The position numbers and the translations under genes were made by a program. From Toxotes chatareus (taxonomy: Eukaryota; Chordata; Actinopteri; Toxotidae): 64,000 nucleotides of DNA. Positions 34,166 through 48,229 of this stretch are shown here, one piece after another (the first letter of the stretch is position 1; the number at the start of each line of letters is the position of its first letter). The notes beneath the pieces were generated by a model. That model saw only the letters and a program-made list of their open reading frames with translations. It was not told where the DNA came from and made no database searches. Location of the stretch: the NCBI GenBank assembly GCA_016801885.1, contig CM028901.1:16813095-16877094 (forward strand), in the 5' to 3' direction.

Positions 34166-37100
34166 GTCCAGGGCAGAGTGTTGGGCTTTCCCCATTGGCT
34201 TTAGCTGTTTGAAAATGAATTGGCATGAGCAGTTTCTTTTAGGTCATCAGGGGCAATTACAGGCACGTGTTGTCAACGTTTGTTGCTTGCAGCACTGTAG
34301 GAGAGAGCAAATACAACGCAATGAAAATGATAATTATCACCTAGCAACATTTAGCGACATTCCATTGAAAGTAGTTTTTTTTTTTTTCCAGCTGTTCCAC
34401 AAGTTTTAAAATACGACCTTCGTCCTGTCTGACTTTGCTTTAGCTTTGTTGCCGTGTTCCCACATCTCAGCTAATAACTTAATAAGTACGACGTCAATAT
34501 CACATTCAGCAGTCGTGAGCAAAATTCCATAGCCCATGAAAATAATTATCTCTTTCATGTGTTGAGTTGTGGTGACAGCAAATGACCAGCCTGTCGAAAC
34601 TCTGAAGGAGTAATGTACTGAGCTCTCAGACGGCAGTGAGCAAAACAAACACCAATCAGATACTTATTGATTTCTACGCAAAACTAGATTTCCATTTTAA
34701 TTCGCTTTCTTCAGCGTCCTCTGACAGACACTTCTCCCACCTACACTCCCAACGTGAGATCATCATTTATAAATGTCTTGATAATGCTGTGTGGTTTTGA
34801 CAAGCTCCGTCTTAGGAAATGAAAACCACTTAAATGAAGGGGAAAGTGGCTTGAGTCACAAAAATAGCAAAACTACGAACAATGCTGCACTGATATTTTC
34901 TTCCAAAAGAAAAAAAACTTGTTACAGTTACAGTTAGTGCACAGACATTATCAATCAGTGCTTTCAACTGAAAATCAATCATTCACTCTCATAGCTAACG
35001 CCACTTCCAGTGGACTCTGTTATCCTGTATTCAGGCAGAGAACAGTTTATTATTATAATATATAATTTATGTTGTAATTTATATGAAGCTGATATGTTAA
35101 ACACGTCGTTTAGAGAATGTAGTTTTGTATTGTTTGTTTCCCATTGTTTCACGGTCCCAATTCCAGTGGCTGAGACTTCAGCACACTGCCATATAACTGG
35201 TTATTATAATCTTGTTAAATGAATGCGTTTGGTTAGCACACACAGCACATGACAATGACAGTGGAGCTGCAATGTATTTAATGCCTTCCATGATTTCTTT
35301 TTTTTTTTTTTACCCTTCCCGTTTCCCTCCCCCCTCTTAAAAACGCAGCTGTTTCCAAAATATTTTCTACAGACAAGTGATTGTAGCGTGTGATGCTATT
35401 ATTCAGCCAAGAATGTGAGAGTGTGTGTGTGTGTGTATATATTTTGGTGAAGAAAGACACAAGGAGAGGGATGAAGAGAGAGAAAGTGTGTTTGTCTAGG
35501 AGAATTGTGAAAAAACACCCACTGATACACTCTGTTACCCAGTTTCCATGGTGATTTGAGTTATATTTGACAATGTGACGCACATTTTCAGCATCCACTT
35601 TTTGCTGTTAGTCATCTTCATCTTTTCCAGAGCAGTGAGCTAAAAGTATGAATGGTTCCTACTGAGGCAAAGCGAGATAAACTGCAGTCGGGCCTGTGTT
35701 TGAGCTCGGGGAAAGTCTAGAAAAGATGTTCAGAGGAGTGTTGACAGGCTGGACTTTAATGGCTGTAAACACTTGAGTAGAGGCTAGGTGGAGGGTGGAG
35801 CTCCTCTTCAGTATTTTCCTCCAGGGGTGTGTCAAGTGGTCTGTGGGAAACAAATGAATGCAAGGCCTTCTTGTGCCTCTGATCCCAACTCGTATGTCCT
35901 CACTTCATATTTCCAGAGAGATTAGTATTGTGTACTTAGCCTCCAATTACTTCACGATAAACCCAAAAGAATTAGTCGTCATAATGAAACTTTCAGTGGA
36001 TATACAAACTGAATGTAAGCTCTTGAGTATATCCCATAATTACACATTCAATAATGTAATGGCCTTTCATGCAAGTTCTGATATTGTTGGCTTCTAAAGC
36101 TCACGAACATTCAAGCAAATGACAAAATAGTTTTTCTCGTGCTGCCATGTTTTTGTTGAATCTGCTCATATTAGCTACAGTAGCTTCGGGGAAAGCCCCG
36201 CCCCCCGTCCCCTCTTCTGCAGCGAGAGGCGCCTCTATCCACTTGTTTACAACAGTACAACTGCTGCTGCTGTTGTTGTTGTTGTTGTGGTGGGGTTGCA
36301 GGCATTTGATGTGCCTTTGTGTTTTTTTTTTTTTTTTTGCAGAAACGGCCTAAATAGTGCCGCAGGTTACAAAGTGCTCAAATGTCCCAGATCATCCTGG
36401 CATTTTCGCCTCTGTCCAGTCAGGCAAAAACACACACAGGAAGCACTTCTGCTGTGCGCTACAGAGATGTAAAACTGAGGAGAGTCAATCGTGAAACCAA
36501 AAAAAGAAGATCATGATAAATCTAGAGAACATCAGATTTGTTAATTAGCTTCTGTGGATCTGTGATTGGCAGTAGCTGCCTTTGTGGTGACTGTGTTTTC
36601 TACTGATCACTAAAAAAAAACATGTAACTCTGCCTTGTGCCAAAAATGTAAAACCCTTTCCAATCCAGTGCTAATGGATTATTTTAGTCCAACCACAGCC
36701 GTAGGTACCACTTTGGTCTGTAACATTTACCACAGGCTACTGCTTTATTTGGTTTTTTGTTACCATCAATCTCAGTGACCCTGTGGTTAACACGTTATGG
36801 GACAGCTGTAAAACAGGAAAAAGAAAAGTGAGAAAATCTGGCGTTAATGTAATAAATATGGTGTTTGTGTAGGTCCAAACAGATTACATAAATATATAGG
36901 AGAACATTTTCCATTCTTATCTGTCTTTTGTCTATGAAAAATATCAAGGTACGGCTGCTATTGGACTTTAGTGAAGAATAAGCTCTGGTTATGGTCCTGA
37001 GTCTATTTATTTTTAGATATATTTTTTTACCACTTTCATGTCTTTTTCTTCTGTGATTCTCAATTGTAAAAAAAGAAAAAAAAAGACCAAAAAGATCCTT

Positions 37101-38590
37101 GGTTCTAACGGAGTAAAAGATTGAATGCTATCCGTCCTCCAGGTTTGAGGCCAGTGCCTCGGTTAAAGGACTGTGTTTTGGTGTGGGAGAAAGTGAGTGT
37201 ACTTAAGGAAACGATGTGACCATGGAGAGAACCATCATTCTGCCTAGAAAGCCCCCACTCCTCAGGTTTAAACCAGAGGACTGTCAGGTCACAACAGGTC
37301 TAAGAACTAGGAGCATGTGGTTTGAAATATTTAAGGTTTGAGTTTTTCCTGGAGTCACTCCTCAGTATTTGTTCTGGGTTTTTTTTCAATGCAGTGTGGC
37401 AACCAAATGAAGAAGATCTTTATTTCGTTTTGAAAATGTAAATGCGATGCAGTGGCTCATGGGTTGTTATCCTTGCTTGAAAAATACAATCACTCTTTTA
37501 TAACGGTTTCAGGCCTCTATACTCTTTTCACATTTTAATTGTAAATGGATAAGATTCAATTCCAAGGTGACAGCTTCAAATTAGCTTCATTTGTCTGAAA
37601 CCTAAAGATTTTCCATTTGGTGCTGAAACGAAGTCTATTACCCAATCGAACAAACAATTTAGGTCATTTATCAAGAACAAATACCCACCTCTTCCTGGTC
37701 CAAACCTCTCAGATGTGAGACAATGATTTTTTTTCTCAGCTTTATCATTGTAGACTAAATATTTATTTTATATTTAAGACTAAATGATTAATTAACGGAC
37801 ACTCTCCTTCATGCTTGGACGGACAGATGTGGGACAAAACCACATGGAAGAGGGTCGGAGGAACAAGTAAATATTTCATGTGTGTATGGGTCATGTGTGG
37901 GTTAATCATGTCGGTCCTCAGAGAACGGAAAAGCCCAACTGCTCCATAATTAGAACAAAAAAACAAAAAAACAAAACAAAAATTAGATTTATTAATTAGA
38001 ATGAATTTAATTGAATCAATCTGTATACAATAGTTAAGTTAATTATGTTTGTGTTTGCCTTCAGATTCAGAGCATTACATAGTAGATGTGGACTAATGAA
38101 TTATAGTGCAGGTAAATAAAATGCAATCAAGCTACTTTACAGAAAAACTGAAAAGAACGTGCATACTATTTTTAAGAGAGAACAAAAAGAAAAGCTATTA
38201 CATAAATCTCTTTTAGAGCATTAGGACGCGTGCATATGTTTATGGTCTGTTTATATAATCGGCTTGTTTGTCTGACTGTTTGTATGTGTGATTTAATGTT
38301 ACTGTTATTTGTCTTTAGCTTGCTTTTCCATTTAAATAAATCATCACGTCAGTGTTGTCTTAAACAGCAATGAAAATAATTATTAGTTGCACAACAAGGA
38401 AAGACTGCAGCCCCAGAGCAAATTATGTGTGTTATTATGCGTGTGTGTATCGCTGTCGGTGAACAGGTTAATAATGTGAACATACTCAGTGTATAAAATA
38501 ATGCATTATTGGGAAGCTGCAGATAAAGATTAGAAACATATTAGAATTTCATGCATCTTTTACACTATTAACATCGCTACCATACCTTAC
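34166..38590. other. Non-coding stretch
   Basis: Contains a poly(T) run (34375-34388), a short GT run (35420-35437), a GC-box-like CCCCGCCCCCC at about 36196, a CTG/TTG trinucleotide tract (about 36260-36290) and a DR4-like motif at 37286. No exon is recognised. Confidence 0.6.
37286..37301 (+). promoter_or_regulatory. DR4-type thyroid response element candidate
   Basis: AGGTCA-caac-AGGTCT: two nuclear-receptor half sites in direct repeat spaced by 4 bp, with one mismatch to the DR4 consensus bound by TR/RXR. It lies about 21 kb upstream of the TRbeta1 ATG. Function is inference. Confidence 0.3.
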
Positions 38591-38600
38591 TTATGCAACA

Positions 38601-38645
38601 CTCACACACACACACACACGCACACACGCACGCTCACAGACGGAC
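38601..38645. repeat. CA-rich microsatellite, interrupted
   Basis: CACACACACACACGCACACACGCACGC-type run, ending in related CA-rich sequence up to about 38660. Confidence 0.85.
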
Positions 38646-38911
38646 ACATACCCACACACCTCCCTCTCAGGCTGACAGTTGCTGCTTTCGCCTCCATGAG
38701 TTAGTGTGGGTCACATCAGGACAATGCACCGGCTCGCAGACTGTTTGCAGCACTACTGAGTTTTTTTCTTTTTCCCTTTTTCCAGCCTCATGGACACAAT
38801 TTCAGGGCCAGAACGAAAAAAAAAGCAAAGGTGGGGGGGGGTTGAAAAAAAAAAAAAAACCTTTTCAATCTGATGACAGCAGTGGGCGCTGAGGGAAACC
38901 ATTGAAAGGAG

Positions 38912-39025
38912 TATATAAAGCAGCATCATAGCGTCTGACTGAAACCCCCCACTCCCCCGACATCAAAAGCGTGTGCCTATCCTGAGCCGACAGAGCTCCA
39001 GATCGCTGCGGTGCATGCTGGGTAA
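38912..39025 (+). promoter_or_regulatory. TATA-like promoter candidate followed by a splice-donor-like site
   Basis: TATATAAAG at 38912-38920 on the plus strand, then about 100 bp later TGCATGCTGG|GTAAGAG, a strong donor-like sequence at 39021/39022. The same position read on the minus strand gives an acceptor-like CTCTCTTACCCAG, so strand is ambiguous. A purine-rich, GC-box-containing tract (GGGAGGGGCGGTGAGGGG, about 39131-39148) follows. No coding similarity is seen. Confidence 0.3.
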
Positions 39026-39149
39026 GAGAGGACAACTCAGGACACATGCAGGGACTTTAAGGATACTGCAGTAAGCTGTTCACAATGAAAAAAAAAAAAA
39101 GAGGGAAAAGATGCAGAGGGAGGGAGGACGGGAGGGGCGGTGAGGGGAG

Positions 39150-40540
39150 GGAAAGCAGACAGAAATACTGGCTAGATCAGTGAAGGATGGAGGAATTCTG
39201 CGAACATTTCACTGACAAGCAGGAAAACGTCGCTGAAGCTTTTCTCTGTTTTAACTGATCCTGTCATTAGATATGCATCAGTTGTCGCTGACAGGAAAAT
39301 AGGAAAGTGTTATTTTGTAAGGATGGTCGACAGGATCTGAGAGGTATATCTGAGAGGACCTGCTCATTCCATGTCTGTTTCTTTTATATCATAACCCGTC
39401 TCATTCATTCTGAGCAGAAGCCTTGTCTTCCACTTTGCTGTTTACTGAATTTGACCAGGATAATAAAATAAAGCTGGTATATGAATACATGCGACACTAG
39501 ATGAACTGATTATTTTTTCCAGATCAAAGCAAGTGGTGTGGGTGACATGCTTAATCAATAATTCATGTAATCAAATTGATTACAATACAAGTCAACTTAA
39601 ATTAACTGCAAAAATATAGTTGTGAAAGATTTTGGGCTGCGGAAATTATCTATTTTAAATGAACCTTTTAATTTTTGAATTAATTAATCGTTTGGTCTGT
39701 AAAATAAAATAAAAAAAGCAGTGGAACTGCCCTTTTTTGTGTCTATACAAATATATTTAGTTTCACAAATCTGAAACTGTGGCTGATAAATGACTTAAAT
39801 GATTGATATATTATATTGATTGTTGTCAGTTAATCTTATTTGTATTTATTGATTATTTCACAGGGACACAGCTCATTCTTTTATGTTGCTGTAAATGAGT
39901 CAGTGTGTGTTATTTTCCATCTGTGGCCTCTGGACAGATGTTACACATTCAGCTCATAAAATAACATACGGGGGCGACAGTCACTGAAACATGACACAAA
40001 CATGCAGAGCGATAACAAAAACAATGTCATCTTAGTACATCACAGCTTTAGTATTAACAAGATAATACGGGATAAGAATATTATACTAAATTATTTGCTA
40101 ATGAATGAATGTGCAGAAATGAAAGGAAATCATTGTTAATAACAGTATTAATAATAAACTACATTGTAAATTAAAATACACATGTAGATATGTTGTATGT
40201 TTACTTACTTTTTAAATACTTAATGTAGTTGCTTACTTATAGTTATTTACTTTGTATTAATATACTAAGTTATTCTTTGTTATTCTCTGGCCTGCTAAGT
40301 AGTATCACAAATTAATATATAGATATAACTATCTCTCAAAAATGCAAAATATTGAACACATCTGAAAAACAAGATGTGAAGTTAAAGAAAGAAGTGGATT
40401 TAAATCATTGTGGTAGCTCTTGATATCTTTAACCTTATATCTCATATTCAGCCTCTGTCACACAGCCTCAGTGTGTGACCATCTAACCTGGGTCACACAG
40501 TTTTACCCTGCTGCTGTCATTAACACTGACCGTGCATGTT
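39150..40540. other. AT-rich non-coding stretch
   Basis: I see nothing recognisable here. Confidence 0.6.
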
Positions 40541-40910
40541 GTGCCCAGCGTCCCTCCCCCAGCCTCCCTGCCGACACTTAACTGTCCGATGCTGCTGCGA
40601 TCACCGCAGCGCCCGCATAGAAACATCTGCTGGATGGTACTATATGAATACCCTGACCCCTGAGCAACCTCTGTGTGTGCGCAGCCATATCTGAAGTGTG
40701 TTAGCATGTGAATTACTTTCACCTTAAGTGCTGAGAGTGTATGCCTGAAGCAGACAGGGAGCACTACAGGGAATACATGTTCACATAGCCTGTGTCAGCA
40801 CTGATCATCCACCGCTGCTTCCTGCCACATGTGAGGCTGCCGGTGCCCAGACTGAGGCCAGGCCAGAGGGACCCCAACCCCCCCCCCCCCGCATCCAGCC
40901 CACAGCACGG
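40541..40910. other. GC-richer patch with poly(C) run
   Basis: Contains a CpG cluster (GCTGCTGCGATCACCGCAGC at about 40591-40610) and a run of 12 C at about 40879-40890. It could be an untranslated exon, regulatory element or old repeat. No protein similarity. Confidence 0.3.
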
Positions 40911-43900
40911 CACATAACCTGCTCCCTACACCCAACTCACCACAGTCACACTGTTAAAGGTGTTTCTAAACATGATCATATCAGTGTCTCATTAATGCTC
41001 AGACAGTTATATCATCACTGTAAAGAACTGAGGGTGAGATTAAACCAGCTGGTGGCCTTTATCTCATACCACTGGATCTGGATGGTGGAAAAATTTATAA
41101 TAACACTTCATCTAACATGGCTGCACCTGATGATTATAGTCAAAACTGTTTAAACTGGTTATTATTTGTTGATTAACCCATTAATTACTGAGTCTATAAA
41201 CACAAACACAAGCACATTTTAGTTGATCGACTAATCCATTGATCCAATATATAATATAATGAAAATAATAATTTGGTAGCAGCCCTATTAATAGGTGCGT
41301 TCCACCCACCAGTTTTTATGTGCATTTTCAATTTGCTCATTAAAAAAAAACCTGAGCTGAAAATTCAAAAACAAAAAAAAGAGAAAATACAAGGTTTTAT
41401 GCTTGAAGATGATTTGTCAGTAAAAGCAAAATGTGACAAAGAGTGATGGAGACTTCATGAACAAATCACAGCGTACGAGAAGAATTTGACTTAAGCATCC
41501 ACAGAAGCTTCCACTTCAGAGACTGAAAATAGTGAAATAGAGAAAAACATCAGCTCAGTGTGCAGTTTTCGGATTCATTCATCATATATTCATATATTTT
41601 CCACTGTTTGAGCTTTGACTGGCTCTTTTAATGACTTTATCTTGTTGTGCCCTCTTCTTCTGTAATGGTTTAATGGCACCCAAGTGCCTCCAGCTGTTTA
41701 TCTCATTTGAATCAATCCAATTAACTGCAGATGTCCTGGAAATTTGTTTAAAATTTGCACTGAATTTGAATGAAACTGAGCTAAAGACCTTTTTTAATAA
41801 CGACAGGATTTCCACTAGATTCTACAAAAACCAAACACTGGACTACAGATGTATGTCCTTCTAGTTACATATTAAGAAACAGGTGGACTAAGAACAGCCA
41901 GAGGGAGACTCACCAGAAAAATGTATCTAAAAACTTAAAACAATCGATATTTTCCAGAAAAGCAACCTTCTGTATTAATGTGAAGTAGAGTACTCGTGTC
42001 CGTTCGCTGTCACACAGATAGCACCACTCATAAACACTCAGTGTAAGAGACTCAGCGTTGGTTGTTATTGCTGGGCTTCTCTGATAGTGTGTGGGTGACG
42101 ATGTAGAAAGTGTCACCGAGTTCAGTCCCATCTGTCTTCAAACCCCAGTATGTTCGTGCTGTAAACTGTCTGGGCGCTGCACTTCCTTTACAGTGTAGTT
42201 CCGCCTTTGCACCACGCCGCTGTGGTAAAACAGTGATGTAAGATGCGTGGATGTGTCGGCCCAGCCCTAACCAGCCTCATCTGAAAAACCTCAGCTATAC
42301 ACACACGTCTGAAGTCGCTCATATGAGATTCCTCCATTTATGATCAAATAATGGTTGTTGTCACTGTGAAAGGCAGAAGTAGCTCAACATTGTTATGATG
42401 TTACAAAATCTCTGAAGGAGGAGCTTGTTGGTTTAACTAATACAACTAATACTTAGCTGCATAAACTTAATCAAAACCTAACCAGAGGCATAGAGGTGGC
42501 AAATCAGAAAACACTCATATGGGCTGTTCTGAGGGCACTGACAAACGACCTGTTGTGTTGCTTCAGTGTGATATCTTATTGTAAGTCAACATTTGGCCCA
42601 GTTGGCAGGCTACTTAAAGAGTAATAGTGCTTATACTTTTAAATTTCTTAGAATTTCCATGTTTTTCAGCTCATTTCCCCAAGTCTGAATATTTTGTGTT
42701 CACCTGAAGCCTTCAAACTACCAGCGGCTTCACACTTCTAATGAAGGGCACCGATGCATTCATGAAACCATTAGAGACATTTTTATAAAGGGGTAAACTA
42801 CATAAATGAAACCTTACAAAACCCTAGTGAGACCCACTTTAGAAACTGACAGTGATAAAGATCCATCTACTCAACAGATAATCACACGGTGACACTTGCT
42901 GCCAAATCAAATATTTGTGCACCTCAGCCACCCACAAACGTTGTAGTCCTAACTGTTGACTCAGAGTGGTCATGTGACAATGAGCTGGTGTGTTAGAAAA
43001 TCAAACTGTCGTAGTTCTACTCTCAGGAAACCTGTTAGTTCACTGTAACCCTACTGATGGAAACACTTTGGAACATTTCTTTCTTTAGAGCGTGGACACA
43101 GGTTAGGTCAGGTCAGGTTTTCCTCTCTCTGACTCAGCCAATCATGTGCATCCATGTGTGTTATGTGTTGTAAGTAGATAAGCATTGTCCATTGGAAAGC
43201 ATATAACTTTGTCTCTTAAGAAGAAACAACAAAAATTTAGTTTTTAGTAATTATAGTCTTCAGTTTTTTAGTAATGCAGTCCCGGTTCGGGTTCTGGTCT
43301 TAAATTAGGCTGTACCACTCGGGTCCAGTCGGTTCAGGTCTGGAGTGTGTGGGTAATGAGAGGTCTTGTGCAAGAGAAGAGTTACTGTACGACTGCAACA
43401 CTTCACCTGTTTCATTTCCACTCTCTGACGTATCAGAGAAAACCACTGCTCTCATGTGCTGCTGTGTCACCAACTATTTCAGTCCCTGACAGTTTACAGT
43501 CAGCAGATTCACTACAAAGAACTTCAGCTTTTGAATTCATGATACATGACACAACACGCAAACGACAGGCAGACTCACAGCAGTTTGTTTGGACTGCACT
43601 AAACGACTTAAACGTGAAAGAACATACTCTGGACCCGGTCCAAACTCATGTCCCCAGGTCTTGTTGTTGAAACAGGGTGAAGTCACGAAGACTTCTAGCT
43701 CTCATTGGTCACATCTCAGGAGGAACAGAATCACAACAACCAGAGAAGTGGTAGACAAACAATTTATCCCACAATACATTGCTAAACAGAGCACGAAAGC
43801 AAAATCTATGCCAACCTGCAAGGTCCAGGAGCTCAGGTCTCAGGTCTTTGTACATTTTGCTAAACAACACATTCACAGATACCACAGAAACACAACAAAA

Positions 43901-46900
43901 GGAACCAGAATGTCAAGCATAAGAGCATTTTATTTACAACTGAAACTAATTCAGTGGTGACTTTGTGTAGGGATAACTTCAGTTACAGTGATTTTGACAG
44001 CAATTTAGAAGAGATACTGCCTGACTAACCCACACTGCCTGCACACAGGATTACTGTACACTTGAATCGCATATGAAGATGCTTTTCAACAGCTTATCCT
44101 AGACAAGCCCTTAAAGCAAAGAATCTCGAAAGGAGGGAATCTTATCTATTATTCAGAACAGAATGTAAACACAACCCCTGTGAGCACAATGTGCATTATA
44201 CACTGTCTGAGCAGCAGCACAATGTATTCTGGCAATAACATGGCACGGTGCTGAAAAAGAAACTGGAGAGATATCTTGTAATTCAGCACCATTATGTGGC
44301 TCTTTGTGTGCGGTCTTTCACTTTGAAGGAAGGAACTGCTCCATGGCAGCTTCAAACGGGGAGGCATTTTCAGGCCGGACACAATAACAACAATACTGAT
44401 TTCAGGAAATGGCCTTTGGACCCTTTACGTCTGCATTTCAGGAACTGTAACTATTTGAATTGTAAGAGCTAATATCACTAACTCATCTAAAAACATAACT
44501 GTTCTCATGCTAGTCACTAACAAGGGCAATAAAACTGGAGCAATGCACCTCAAAGCAGTCTATTCATAGAACGCACCGCACTGTAAAAGCTGGTCTTTGT
44601 CAGGAAGTCTTCCATATAGTTTTAGAACAAATGTTTTGCTCATTAGTCATGGTAGTTCCACTCTTACAGCAATATTCCAGGTCCCATCATACAGACAGCA
44701 TATAGCGTAGGAAGTGAACTTTACGCTCGGGATCTAAATTCAGAAAACTATAAACCAGTAAAAGCTGGGTCTGCGAGGCTTTTCCTCCCACTGGTTTTGC
44801 AGAACTGCCCAGTTCCCTACAGTAAACACTATGTTTTCCCAGACAGACAGGCAGGGAGGCAGCCAGGGGCTGGGGAAGGGAAGGATGGAGGCGAGATGAG
44901 TGCCAGGCTGCTAGTACCATGGCAAGGTATTGGATGAACAAGATGTTTCTTGGCAGATGTGCAGGGAGCTTTTTGCTGCAGCATTCCAGGCAGTAAAATC
45001 AGAGACGTGCAAGAAAACAAAGAAAACCAGGAACAAACAAGTCAAATTAAAATGAGAAACTCATGTGGAGAGTATTTCACTGAAAAAGAAAACAAGATCT
45101 TTGAAATGTCGCTCAAAAAAGAGAAAGTAATGTGTTGTTTTGACTTGATCCAACTTCATGCATCTTCCTAATAAGGCCGCTCTGACAGTTATACGGTTTG
45201 CAAAGAGTGTAAAAGCCTGCATAACTGCAAATAGGTCAGTAATGGGCACCCTAGGATTTTCTCCAAAACTGCTCCTCTGATTGGTCGGTTTCCACATCTC
45301 TGGGGCAGAAACCTGGATACCACACTGGCGCAACCCTCACTAGCTAGGAACCCTGCCAGGTTTTAGGAGAAACACACACAAACAGGCAGGGGCGCGCACA
45401 CACACACAGTCAGTTAAAACCCTAACATTACACAACATTATACACATGTGGAACACAGTGGAAAATGACCCACATACATGCAGACAGAGTCTCGGCATCA
45501 GAGCATTCACAGCATACATACATACATGCCTGTAAAGCTGGTGATGTCACACTTGGCTGAAGCTGAGGATGAATTCTTTGGATTGTAGCTCTGTAAAGAT
45601 TGGGCGGGTGGTCAGCTTTTTTCTGTGTACGCTGGGCTCATCTCCACCCAACAGCTGGAGCCACAAGGGCCGGGAAGATTGATTTCTCTGACCCTGAACA
45701 GAACACAGCTTTTCCCAGCAGCTGGATAGGGAACAGGCCCAGCTCTGCAAAGTTAAAGCTGTTCATCTACTGATAAAACACACTTCTGTTCTCTAGTAAA
45801 AACTTTTTCTTTTTTTTTTTCACAGTTTTCATTTCAATCAGAAATAATGGGGCCGTGTGCACAGATCTGGGAACGTGGTGACATCAGTGCAATGAGTGAT
45901 TACTGTGAACATTTCAGTTGCACTTTCTGTCAGATTAAAGACCTGTTTTTTAACCAGCATTTACAATTTCAGAGAGATTCGCTGAGATGAGATTGCGGTG
46001 ATAGGCAAAATATCTTGGCGCCATCTTTAAATTTGTTGCGCTTTAACATGCAAATCTGCACTGTCGACTGACAGCGAACTGACTGTCTGTTATGGCAGCC
46101 AAAACAAAGAAAACTATCGTAGCCCGTTAGCTGTGTTGCATTATCCTCCCTGATGGAAAATAAGCTGCTCTGAGGCACAAAGTTATGAGACTTGATGCAA
46201 ATTGGTTTGCTAACATATGCTGTTGGTGTGATGGTAGCTATAGTCGGAGGAGGGTTGTAAGCGCTGCTGAGTGGAGCTGCTGCACTGGGTTATGGGAACC
46301 CATCTCGCAGCAGCAACTGTGGTGACAGTTTGCTCGTTCGCTCTATGTTACCTTCCATGTTAGCTTAGCTACAAACCTACAGTCCTCACTTCTGTCGCTG
46401 TAGTTTTGTAAAAACAATCCAAACAACTAACTCGGTCTAGTTTTCCCTTGGTTGTGTTTTGTGCCGTGCTGTGTTTGTGTGCACGTCGTTTGTTGGATGA
46501 CGTGACATATTAGAAAGTTTGTTTTGCTCCATTATGTCGTTGCCTTGGAAATGCGTGCCCGTGAATCTGGGGATGGGGTGGAGCCTCTGAAGGAGCAGGG
46601 AGCGGTGTATTTGTTTTTCTATATTGCACATATAATAATATGGCGGATTACACCTGTGATGTTATTGTGCCTCAGTCTATTTCTGTCCTCTTTAGATTAC
46701 CTGTAGATGTTTACATGGAATGAAGCTCTGACGAATGACAGCAAACAAAACCAGCAGAACACACCTGGTAACTTCAGCAGAGAGGGAATGTGTTTCCAGG
46801 CTCACCCTACACTTCTGTGACTCTATAGAAACCTGTCACCTGCATGATATATAAATCCTTTTTACGTAACATGTTATATTGCACAATAAACAGTCTCAGG

Positions 46901-48229
46901 GTAACAGCTGGGTGAACGCAGATTCTGTCAGTTCCAGGTCAAAGACGTCTTAACATCTCGGTTAAAGCTGTGGCATATAACTGCAGTTCAACAGAATTTA
47001 ATGGGTCGATGTCCATGTGAAACAGGTCCTACCTACGTTTAAATATATTCATTGAAATAATAACCTTTATCTAAACAGAGAATCTCACTGAGATCAACAG
47101 ACCAGCGGTCTGAACAGAACAAGCAGATAAAAAGAAAAAAACAAACATCGGCAGACAAAAGGGTAAATATATACAACAAACATAACCACACAAAGAGAAG
47201 CACATACACTGTATGTACAAAGAATATAGCCAGACATAATAAAAACACATGCAGCATAAGACAATGACAGACATCACTAAAAAGATTCAAAGTTAAAACT
47301 GTAGGGCTAGCCCCTGGGATGAGACATTTGGGTTTTAAACTCCTCTGTCACGCATTTATAAGGTGCAAAGTAGTCCAAGGCATTATTCCGCAGTTCAGTA
47401 TTTACCCAATGGGCAACTAGAATTAAACCCACATGAGATCTGACACGCACAAACACACTCAAACACATTTTGTCTTCTGCATTCAAGCTTGAGATTATGC
47501 AGAGATGTCTGACGAACATTAAAGGCAGACTGTAATCTTGATGGAGATGAGCCAACTGCCTAAAAGACTGCTGACACAATAGTCTCAGGTAAGCTTGGTG
47601 TTTAAAGATCGACAGTCTAATCAAACGGCACGGCACGGTCCTCTGACCTGCCATTCACCAAATCACTCTTTACTTGGAAAGTAATAAGTGGGGCAGGTCC
47701 TGACTGAAAGAAAGGCCCTGATGACTGAAACAGATGCTGTCAAACAAAAACACACACACACACACATACAAGGACAAGCTTTCCTCTCTGTGCTTCAGTA
47801 AGGTATCAAAGTGAAGCAGAGGAGTTGGATCTTTTTGAAAACAAAGATAAGAGTGTGACGGCTGCTCAGGTGCATGAGTGAACGTGGCTTCGTTACAGCA
47901 CAGCACAGAGCAAAGAGGCACAGCTCCTTCCTTGCTTTACCGTTCAATCATCATTCCAACACTTAACTATGATAATGAGCTTCGCACACTGACCAAAAGA
48001 ATGAGTTTTGCGAATGCAGGGAGCCAAATATGAGGTTCCTTCGCAGCAAACAGAAAACTATGCAGTCCAGGCCTACCATTCACTGAGGGTCACTGCCTGC
48101 TGAGGGTTCGACTCCTCCCGCATTCAACAGTGTTTTCTAGTGAAAATCTTCCTTGTAATCTTTTTTCTTTTGTTATTAACTAAATTGTTTAAGCTGTTTT
48201 AACATTCATTCAGCTGACGTTTTGAATGC
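40911..48229. other. Long non-coding stretch
   Basis: Scattered short open frames, none with recognisable domains. Small features are an AGGT(C/T) pentamer repeat at 43100-43119 and CA runs at 45377-45407 and 47750-47766. The block 47040-47700 is open in several minus frames but resembles no family that I know. Confidence 0.55.

Noticed and set aside
38593..38650. CA-rich run with CGCACA variants as a CRISPR-like or structured array
   Set aside because: It is a simple interrupted dinucleotide repeat without spacers.
47307..47654. 115-codon minus-strand frame
   Set aside because: No match to a known family that I can recognise and no clear splice sites.
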